This document shows, piece after piece, positions 15,088 through 21,556 of a stretch of 32,779 nt of DNA; the stretch's first letter is position 1, and every line of letters starts with the position of its first letter. Source of the DNA: Melghirimyces profundicolus (GTDB lineage Bacteria; Bacillota; Bacilli; Thermoactinomycetales; DSM-45169); NCBI RefSeq assembly GCF_003054245.1, contig NZ_QBKR01000033.1:1-32779 (forward strand). The letters run 5' to 3'. The position numbers and the translations under genes were made by a program. The notes beneath the pieces are model-generated. The model ran no database searches. It was not told the origin of the DNA and saw only the letters and a list, made by a program, of their open reading frames with translations.

Positions 15088-15879
15088 ATGAATCTCCACG
15101 GCTATCTCCGGCCCCTCCAACATCAACATACCGTCCCCATTACATACAGATTCAAGGTGGAGGGGGAGGAACTCCCTCTCAACGGACTTCTGGGCGAGGA
15201 GATCCGGATCGATTTTACCGGGGAAAAAGCCTGTATATATTGCGGCCGTCCCATAAAAAAAACCTATAACGGCGGCTCATGTTATCCCTGTTTCCGAGAC
15301 CGGGCGGAAAACGACCTTTGCATCGTCAAACCCCACCAATGTCATTATCATAAGGGAACCTGCCGGGATCCTTCGTTCGGGGAAACCCACTGTATGCAGC
15401 CCCACGTGGTCTATCTCGCCTTAAGCGACGACGTCAAGGTGGGCATCACACGCAAAACCAACCAAATCAACCGGTGGATCGATCAAGGAGCGGTGGCTGC
15501 CGTCCCAATCGCCGAAGTACCCGACCGCAAAACCGCAGGTGAGATTGAAGTCCACCTCGCCCAAACCATCAAAGATAAAACCAACTGGCGCCGGATGCTG
15601 AAAAACGAAATTGCCGACAAGGATCTGTCGGATGTGAGAAGTTCCCTCATGAGCCGCATTCCCGCACGGTACAGGGATTTTTTCGACGACCGGCGGGAAG
15701 TCTGCACTTTTCAATACCCGCAGAAGAAAATACCGGAAAAAATCAAACCCTTGAACCTGGATAAAGAAAACCGGATCAAGGGTCGTCTGATCGGAGTCAA
15801 AGGACAGTACCTGATCTTCGACTGCGGTGTGTTGAACATCCGGAAATTCTGCGGATACAAAGTGAAAGTGAGTATTTGA
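15088..15879 (+). CDS. DUF2797 protein: Cys-rich N-terminus with GIY-YIG-like domain
   Basis: A 263-residue protein of unknown function. Residues 49-68 form a zinc-finger-like block (C49-IY-C52...C65-YP-C68). More cysteines and histidines follow at C78, C85 and H86/H88, C92 and C102. Residues 107-154 read VVYLALSDDVKVGITR...RWIDQGA...EIEVHL. This follows the GIY-YIG/T5orf172 pattern of a YxL strand, a KVGIT strand, an Arg in a helix (R129) and a downstream Glu. The C-terminus (FCGYKVKVSI) is typical of DUF2797. The ATG at 15088 has AAAGGAGG 7 bases upstream. No function is established to my knowledge; a nucleic-acid role is inferred from the fold resemblance only. It is a single-gene unit. 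Confidence 0.8.
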   Translation: MNLHGYLRPLQHQHTVPITYRFKVEGEELPLNGLLGEEIRIDFTGEKACIYCGRPIKKTYNGGSCYPCFRDRAENDLCIVKPHQCHYHKGTCRDPSFGETHCMQPHVVYLALSDDVKVGITRKTNQINRWIDQGAVAAVPIAEVPDRKTAGEIEVHLAQTIKDKTNWRRMLKNEIADKDLSDVRSSLMSRIPARYRDFFDDRREVCTFQYPQKKIPEKIKPLNLDKENRIKGRLIGVKGQYLIFDCGVLNIRKFCGYKVKVSI

Positions 15880-15902
15880 ACCTTAAGATCGTGTGTTGCC
15901 AC

Positions 15903-16026
15903 GCTCCGGTTGTACTCACAGAGCACAAGTCTCGCCTGGAAGTGTTGTGAAAAAGTAAGCGGCAGCATTTTCCCAAAGCCGCTCCGGCTGCTGTCCTGCA
16001 AGATGCAGGCACTGTCCGCTCCGAAT
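15903..16026 (+). repeat. Dispersed repeat, copy D (two fused fragments)
   Basis: 15903-15939 is a fragment covering GCTCCGGTTG plus the start of the 55-bp unit (ACTCACAGAGCACAAGTCTC). It is cut by a second left end at about 15941 (AGTGTTGTGAAAAAGTAAGCGG) with the hairpin sequence and the first part of the central module (GCTGTCCTGCAAGATGCAGG...CTGTCCGCTCCGAATA). The right terminal repeat is missing. The join suggests insertion of one copy into another or recombination between copies. Confidence 0.7.
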
Positions 16027-16100
16027 ACAACCGGCAACGGCCAAGGGTAAAACCGTTCGGAAGCTTCACAAGGAAGGTGGTTGCCCCTGCCTGTATTCAA

Positions 16101-16679
16101 TTACTTCCAGCGTCGAAAACGACGCCAGCGAAGGGGCATTTCCGCCCCTTTCCGCCAGCTCCCCAGAATCCGCCGGTGCCGGATCAAGACCAATCCGCCG
16201 GCAAAAAAGACCACCAGAACGACATAGAACTTCGGAAAAAAGACAAGGGAAAGCATCATCACTCCCAACGCCGCCAAAACCGCGGAAACGGAAAGATAGC
16301 GGGTGACGAGCAGGGTGACCAGATAAATCACCGCTCCCGAGAGAATCAACAGAGGACTCAGGATGACCAGCGCCCCGGCGGCAACCGCCACCCCTCTGCC
16401 ATCCCCGGACCGGTGAAAGATCGGAAACAGATCCCCCAACACCACCGCCGCGGCTGCAAAAGCCGCTCCGGTCCAACTTTGGAACATCAGGCCGACCAGG
16501 GTGGCCAGAATCCCTTTGCCCATTTGAAGTCCGATCAGCACAAGGGCTTCCCGAAGGTTTCGAAACCGGTAAACCCCCGCAGGGGGGACGCCCAGCGGAA
16601 CCCGCCGCCACCGGAGCAGGGCCGGAATGGGCAGGGAACCGATCAAATAAGCGGTGATGATGATCAGGACCAGGGTCAT
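16101..16679 (-). CDS. PlsY-like membrane protein (divergent glycerol-3-phosphate acyltransferase paralogue)
   Basis: A 192-residue protein with about five hydrophobic segments. The N-terminus TAYLIGSLPIPALL matches the start of PlsY, which acylates glycerol 3-phosphate with acyl-phosphate. The C-terminal IRHRRILGSWRKGAE resembles the PlsY motif RHxxNIxRLxxGxE. However, the usual first cytoplasmic motif (GSGNxGATN) is replaced by GVYRFRNLREAL, and the glycine-rich GGKGVAT motif by SGDGRGVAVAAG. Canonical activity is therefore doubtful; a diverged paralogue with another role is more likely. GGGGGAGG precedes the ATG. It lies 82 bases after the nitroreductase gene on the same strand. No clear terminator is seen before repeat copy D. 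Confidence 0.7.
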   Translation of the reverse strand: MTLVLIIITAYLIGSLPIPALLRWRRVPLGVPPAGVYRFRNLREALVLIGLQMGKGILATLVGLMFQSWTGAAFAAAAVVLGDLFPIFHRSGDGRGVAVAAGALVILSPLLILSGAVIYLVTLLVTRYLSVSAVLAALGVMMLSLVFFPKFYVVLVVFFAGGLVLIRHRRILGSWRKGAEMPLRWRRFRRWK

Positions 16680-16761
16680 CTGTTCCTCCCCCTCTCAAGT
16701 ACTTCTTTGTCCGGTCTGTCCATACGTTCCTGTTCCCCTCCGAAACCCACAAACGAGGGCC

Positions 16762-17334
16762 TTACTGGTCCCACCACTCCACTTTGTATTTCAGGGGAGC
16801 TCGCTTCCGTTCTTTCGGCAGGATCGAAGGATAACCGACATACAAAAAGCCCAGCAGATGGTCCCGTTCCCCCAGATGGAAGAACTCTTTCATCCGGGGA
16901 TGATAGGTGGGTTTTCCCGTACGCCAGATGGCCCCCAGCCCAAGCGCATGGGCGGTCAACAGAGCGTTTTGCACCCCCGCCGCCACCGCACAGATTTCTT
17001 CGATCTCTTCCACCTTCGGATCCATGGAAGGGGTCACGGCGACCGCGATCACCACCGGAACCCTGAGGGGCTTATTCCGCGCCCGTTCCAAGCGCTCAGC
17101 GGAGAGGCTTTTCTCCTCTTCCCTCATCCCTTCTCCCTGAATCTCCGCCAGAACCTCCCCCAGGCGGTTCCGTGCTTTCCCGAGCAACACATAGAATTTC
17201 CAGGGCTGGGTCATGTGGTGATTGGGCGCCCAACGGGCCGCTTCCAGCACTTTTTCGACCAGATGGAGATCCGGCATGTCTTCACTGACTTTTCCCACAC
17301 TTCTTCGTGTCCGTATCGCGTCTTTGAGTTTCAA
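16762..17334 (-). CDS. Nitroreductase family protein
   Basis: A 190-residue FMN-dependent, probably homodimeric, cytoplasmic oxidoreductase. The start region AIRTRRSVGKVSEDMPD contains the FMN-phosphate-binding Arg cluster. ARWAPNHHMTQPWKFYV is the family 'AP...QPW' block, and GLGAIWRTGKPTYHP is the late flavin-binding motif. The start codon is TTG (17332-17334), with AAAGGAGG 8 bases upstream. It follows the YkvI-like gene by 78 bases and may be co-transcribed. The natural substrate is unknown. Confidence 0.88.
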   Translation of the reverse strand: MKLKDAIRTRRSVGKVSEDMPDLHLVEKVLEAARWAPNHHMTQPWKFYVLLGKARNRLGEVLAEIQGEGMREEEKSLSAERLERARNKPLRVPVVIAVAVTPSMDPKVEEIEEICAVAAGVQNALLTAHALGLGAIWRTGKPTYHPRMKEFFHLGERDHLLGFLYVGYPSILPKERKRAPLKYKVEWWDQ

Positions 17335-17412
17335 CCGATTCTCCTCCTTTGAATGGGAGTTTCCTCTATTTTAATCGAAAGCGGATCCAATCCAAGCCGG
17401 GAAACGAAGCGT

Positions 17413-18462
17413 TCAAGATTGACGGGGATACTTCCGGACAGCCAGGAGCAGGATCAAAACCAGGCCGCAATAGCCAAAAAAGGGATAAATCAAACCGACG
17501 AAAACCGGAAACCCGATCAGGGAACACAGATACCCCAGAATGAAGATGGCTCCCATCAGCGTGTTGAGCCGAAGCGGCACCACCGGCTGCAGGTTGGCGG
17601 CCAGACCGTAGACGTTGCCGATCAAGGTGGTGAAGATCTCCCCCCACATCACGGCAAGGAAGAAGTATTTCATCCCTTCTCCCAGGCTGGAAATCACCAG
17701 CGCGATCGGAATTTCCAGATCAAACACCTGGGGTGTTTTCAGCGCAAGGGCAAAATTGGTGGCCAGAAGCATCAGGCCCAATCCCACTCCGCCCAGAATC
17801 CCACCGAAGCGAAGCGTCTTTTCATCCTTGATCTCCCCGCCCATGGGAACCAGAACCGCCTGGGACATGGCCAGGTTGAACGCCGCATAGGTAATGGCCG
17901 AAACGGTCCAGTGTTTGGTCCCTTCCAAGCTTTTCATGGCCAGGAAGCCGTCGATCCCGGGTCCCGTCAACCCCTGCACCCCCACCACCACGGTGAAGGC
18001 GAACATACAGGGAACCACCAGGGCATTGACATCGAGGATTCCCTCCATCCCCCGGAGGATCACCAGGAATGCGATCAATGAGGTGACGATGACTCCGAAA
18101 TGGAAGGAAAGACCCAACTGCTCCCGGAAGAGCGACCCCGTTCCGGACATCATCGCCGTCGTCACCCCGAAAAGAATCAGTCCGACGAACCCGTTCATCC
18201 ACCGACCCCAGCGGATCCCGAACAGGAAGTTGTTGAATTCTTCGTAAGAGTTGGCCCTGAGGCGGGCCCCCATCACCATCATCCGGATCCCAAGCCACGA
18301 AAACAAGGCTGTCACCAGCAGAATGGACCAAACCCCTCCCAATCCGTTCACCGTGAAAAACTGCATGATCTCTTGTCCGGATGCAAATCCCGCACCGACG
18401 ACCGTACCGATGTAAGTAAAGCCGACACGACAAGAAGTAAACCAACGTTCATGCAAAACCAA
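17413..18462 (-). CDS. YkvI family membrane protein (APC-superfamily-like transporter)
   Basis: About 349 residues with ten or more hydrophobic segments. The first segment, GFTYIGTVVGAGFASGQEIM, is the glycine-rich unwound helix typical of LeuT-fold carriers and nearly diagnostic for the YkvI family. The transported compound is unknown. No ATG fits the start. TTG at 18462 follows GGGGAGGGG by 8 bases and gives LVLHERWFTSCRVGF; I choose it, with the TTG two codons later as an alternative. An ATG at 18451 is out of frame. The nitroreductase and PlsY-like genes lie downstream on the same strand. Confidence 0.85.
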   Translation of the reverse strand: MVLHERWFTSCRVGFTYIGTVVGAGFASGQEIMQFFTVNGLGGVWSILLVTALFSWLGIRMMVMGARLRANSYEEFNNFLFGIRWGRWMNGFVGLILFGVTTAMMSGTGSLFREQLGLSFHFGVIVTSLIAFLVILRGMEGILDVNALVVPCMFAFTVVVGVQGLTGPGIDGFLAMKSLEGTKHWTVSAITYAAFNLAMSQAVLVPMGGEIKDEKTLRFGGILGGVGLGLMLLATNFALALKTPQVFDLEIPIALVISSLGEGMKYFFLAVMWGEIFTTLIGNVYGLAANLQPVVPLRLNTLMGAIFILGYLCSLIGFPVFVGLIYPFFGYCGLVLILLLAVRKYPRQS

Positions 18463-18560
18463 GGTACAAACCCCTCCCCGGCCTCTGACTCGTCCCTTGT
18501 ACAAACAGTCTATTGGGACAACACCGGGGTTAGAACCTGTCTCTTCGCCCGCTCAAGAAG

Positions 18561-18589
18561 AAGGCCCATCCGAATATCGGATGGGCCTT
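18561..18589 (-). terminator. Intrinsic terminator of the 43-residue protein gene
   Basis: A perfect 12-bp stem (AAGGCCCATCCG with CGGATGGGCCTT) has an AATAT loop. Read leftward it is followed by CTTCTTG, so the T-run is weak. It lies 5 bases past the stop at 18595. Confidence 0.7.
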
Positions 18590-18594
18590 GTCGC

Positions 18595-18726
18595 TCAGGT
18601 GGAAGGCCGGTCGGGACCTTCCAGCTTCTTGTCTCCGTACCCCGGGCGGGGGTTCGGTTCACGGGTTTCTTTTCGCTCCCGTTCCTTCTTTCTCTGCTGC
18701 GGACTGTTCTGGATCTCCTTTTTCAT
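18595..18726 (-). CDS. 43-residue hydrophilic protein of unknown function
   Basis: The frame gives MKKEIQNSPQQRKKERERKE, then a Pro/Gly/Asn segment NPRPGYGDKKLEGPDRPST and a stop. The protein is highly charged, without hydrophobic or membrane segments. AAAGGAGA lies 8 bases before the ATG and a hairpin terminator follows at once, so a complete small gene is likely. The composition recalls small spore or coat-associated proteins of Bacillota, but I cannot name a family. It lies between the YkvI-like gene and the penicillin-binding protein gene, on their strand. Confidence 0.65.
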   Translation of the reverse strand: MKKEIQNSPQQRKKERERKETREPNPRPGYGDKKLEGPDRPST

Positions 18727-18828
18727 GGGATCTTCTCCTTTTCCCCGTTTTCGGATAGTTTTTGTTCAACCATCCGGGCATATGCGGAAATAAGAAAAGG
18801 GAGAGAAAAAGAAAAGCCTCTTTTTCGG

Positions 18829-18844
18829 AACACCCGCAGGTGTT
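18829..18844 (-). terminator. Weak hairpin at the end of the downstream penicillin-binding protein gene
   Basis: AACACC-CGCA-GGTGTT overlaps the stop codon region. Read leftward it is followed by CCGAAAAAGAGGCTTTTC, without a strong T-run, so termination may be partial. Confidence 0.45.
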
Positions 18845-21362
18845 AATTCCCTCCTCCCGCTTCCCGGTCGCCGCCGTCAGGGAAGAAGGGGTCGTCATCG
18901 CCGCTTTGGTCATTTCCCGTCTGGTCCCCGGTCTGATCTCCCGGCCGATCCCCGGTCTGGTCTCCGGGCCGGTCTCCGGTTTGATCACCGAGCGGGTCTC
19001 CCAGCTGGTCCCCCCCATCGTCTCCCCCCGGTCCTCCTTCATCTCCTCCTTCCGGATTTCCCGGTTCTTCCGGTTTTTGTTTCGGAGGACGGAGTTCGAG
19101 TGTGACGGTGTTGGACGGTTCCGCCTCCTCGTTTTCTTCGGTGTCGATGGCGATCACCCGGTAGGTGTATGTCTTTTTCTTCCCCCCGAAGATCCGGTCG
19201 AGGGGATCGTCCCCTTCACCCGGCCGGGGAAGCTGAATACTGCCGTCGGTAAAGGAACCCTCCCGCGTCTCCCCGATCACTTGCCAGTTCTCCCCGTTTT
19301 CGGAACGTTCGACCCGGTACTTCAACCGGTCCGCGTAATCGTTCCACTTCAGCCGGACAGCCTGTTCCTGACGGTCATAAGATCCGGACAGTTTGACCGG
19401 TTTCAACTGGAATGGAGGCTCGGGTTCCGGAACCCCGGGGTTGGCAAACCGGCTGACCGGGGTTCCCCGCAAGGCTTCCGACATGACCGCACGGAAAATT
19501 TTCGCTGGGTATTCCCCCCCGGACAGCTTGACACTGCCGTCCTTCTGATTGAACACCATGGCGGACATCACATATTCCTTGGTGTAACCGACAAACCACG
19601 CCTCTTTGCTGTCCTGGGTGGTTCCCGTTTTGCCGGCCACGTCCCGGCCGTCGGGGAGGGCGGCATTGGCAGCGGTGCCCTGCCGCACATTGTAGTGCAT
19701 CATCCGGGTTAAATACCAAGCGGTTTTTTTGGTGAGGACCCGCTGATCTTTTTCAATGCTCTCCTCCGCCAACCATTCCCGGTCGCCGGAGGCGGTGGTG
19801 ATCTTTTTGATCGCGTGGGCCTCAGTCATCTTGCCGTGGTTGGCGAAGGCGGAATACGCCTGGGCCATTTCCACGGTATTGACCCCCTCGGTGAGTCCCC
19901 CGAGGGCCAAAGCAGCATAGGAAGAGCGGTCTTTTTCCTTCAGTTCCAACCCCATTCGGGTGGCATAGTCGGCGGCCGTGTCCAATCCGACTTCGTTTTT
20001 CAGCAGCCAGGCGGTGGCCACGTTGAGCGATTTGGCCAGCACCTCTTTCAAGGGAACACGACCGAAATAACGGTCCTGGTAGTTTTTCGGTTTCCAGTCG
20101 TCGATGTGAAAGCCGGGCGGATCGGGCACGGGGGTGTATTCGTCGTATCCCTTCTCCTGGACCGCGGGGGCATAAACGGTGATCGGTTTGATGGCCGATC
20201 CGGGTTGCCGGTCTTCCTCCTTGGACCTCAGCATATAACCCTGCCCCTTGTACTCGCGCCCTCCGGCGATGGCGACCAACCCCCCGGTCCGGGGGTTGAC
20301 CATGGTCGCCCCGCCATCCAGTTCTTTTTGATTTTGAAACAAAGCATCATTGTCAAAAGCCTTCTCCATGGCCCGCTGGGCCTGGGGAACCATGTGAGTG
20401 TAAACCTTGTATCCTCCCGTGGCCAGTTCCGCTTCGGAAATGCCGAACAGCTCCTCGGCTTCCTCCATCAGGTAGTGTTTGTAAGGGGTGTATCGTTCCT
20501 GTTTTGTGTATTTTCTCAGATACTTCCGGTCGACCCCCAGCTCCATCCCGCGGTATTTCTTTTCTTCCGCATGGGAAATGACGCCCTGGTCCGCCATCAA
20601 CCCCAGAACCAAATCCCGCCGCTCCTTGGCTTTTTCCTGATGGAGATACGGATTGTAGGCCGACGGTGCCTTCGGAAGGGCCGCCAGCAAGGCCGCCTCT
20701 TGAGGTTCCAACCGCTCTTGGGTCAAATCCTTCCCGAAGTAGATCTTGGATGCCATCTGGATCCCCTGAACGTCATTGCCGAAGTAAATAAAGTTGAGGT
20801 AAGCCTCCAGGATCTCTTCTTTGCTGTATTTCCGCTCCAGGTTCCAGGCGACGGCGACTTCCTCCAGTTTCCGGACGTAGGTTTTGTTTTTGTTTTCCAG
20901 TATGACATTGCGGGCCACTTGCATTGTGATCGTTCCGCCGCCTTGCGCTTTCCGCCCTTCCCTGAGATTGACCACCGCCGCCCGGATGAGACTGCGGAAA
21001 TCGACTCCGTGATGTTCATAAAAGCGGCGGTCTTCCACCGCAATGAAGGTCTTCTCGATCAGTTCCCGGGACTTCACGTCCTTCATCTCGACATATTCCT
21101 TGTTGGTGGAGCCCAGTTTGGCCACTGCGTTGCCCTTTGCGTCATAGACGGTGGAGGCCACATCGATCTGGTTGAGCCGGTCCAGTGGCATGGCTTTGGC
21201 CGACACCATGATGACCGAACAGCCCCCCGCCACCAGGAGGAAAGAGGTCAGCAGCACGAGCAGGAACCATTTCCGGCTGAAGTACCGTCTCCATCCCTGT
21301 TTCCGGAAACGTCCCCCGCCCGCTTCAGTGGGAGTTCCCCTCACGCTCCGGTTTTTTTCCAT
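18843..21362 (-). CDS. Class A penicillin-binding protein (PBP1a-like), downstream copy
   Basis: An 839-residue bifunctional peptidoglycan synthase. A basic cytoplasmic N-terminus is followed by one membrane anchor (about 32-53). The glycosyltransferase-51 domain carries E110 in AVEDRRFYEHHGVD. The transpeptidase domain has S389-xx-K392 (RQPGSAIKP), S445-L-N447 and K578-T-G580-TT. Residues 652-760 form a fibronectin-III-like domain, followed by a low-complexity tail with tetrapeptide repeats GDQT/GDRP and ending FPDGGDREAGGGN. It would polymerise and crosslink glycan on the outer face of the membrane. AGGGGG precedes the ATG. It follows a close paralogue with a terminator between, so it probably has its own promoter. 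All catalytic motifs are intact. Confidence 0.95.
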   Translation of the reverse strand: MEKNRSVRGTPTEAGGGRFRKQGWRRYFSRKWFLLVLLTSFLLVAGGCSVIMVSAKAMPLDRLNQIDVASTVYDAKGNAVAKLGSTNKEYVEMKDVKSRELIEKTFIAVEDRRFYEHHGVDFRSLIRAAVVNLREGRKAQGGGTITMQVARNVILENKNKTYVRKLEEVAVAWNLERKYSKEEILEAYLNFIYFGNDVQGIQMASKIYFGKDLTQERLEPQEAALLAALPKAPSAYNPYLHQEKAKERRDLVLGLMADQGVISHAEEKKYRGMELGVDRKYLRKYTKQERYTPYKHYLMEEAEELFGISEAELATGGYKVYTHMVPQAQRAMEKAFDNDALFQNQKELDGGATMVNPRTGGLVAIAGGREYKGQGYMLRSKEEDRQPGSAIKPITVYAPAVQEKGYDEYTPVPDPPGFHIDDWKPKNYQDRYFGRVPLKEVLAKSLNVATAWLLKNEVGLDTAADYATRMGLELKEKDRSSYAALALGGLTEGVNTVEMAQAYSAFANHGKMTEAHAIKKITTASGDREWLAEESIEKDQRVLTKKTAWYLTRMMHYNVRQGTAANAALPDGRDVAGKTGTTQDSKEAWFVGYTKEYVMSAMVFNQKDGSVKLSGGEYPAKIFRAVMSEALRGTPVSRFANPGVPEPEPPFQLKPVKLSGSYDRQEQAVRLKWNDYADRLKYRVERSENGENWQVIGETREGSFTDGSIQLPRPGEGDDPLDRIFGGKKKTYTYRVIAIDTEENEEAEPSNTVTLELRPPKQKPEEPGNPEGGDEGGPGGDDGGDQLGDPLGDQTGDRPGDQTGDRPGDQTGDQTGNDQSGDDDPFFPDGGDREAGGGN

Positions 21363-21521
21363 TTTCCCAACCCCCTGTCAGTCTGACCCTCCATATCTGG
21401 AATATTGATTTTTGACCGGATCATCTCTCTATCTTTTTTCATAAAATGTAAGAACAGGGCCTTATATCTATACTAATCAAATTATCCCCGGATTCCAATA
21501 GGTTTCCGGGACAACAAAAAA

Positions 21522-21549
21522 AGACCGGTTCGCATATGCGAACCGGTCT
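21522..21549 (-). terminator. Perfect palindromic terminator between the two penicillin-binding protein genes
   Basis: A 28-bp perfect palindrome (AGACCGGTTCGCAT and its complement), followed leftward by TTTTTTGTTG. It starts 8 bases past the stop of the upstream gene. Confidence 0.92.
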
Positions 21550-21556
21550 GCCGGGG

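Noticed and set aside
19815-21386. 523-codon rightward frame opposite the downstream penicillin-binding protein gene
   Set aside because: An antisense shadow of a well-supported gene, with no ribosome site or domain.
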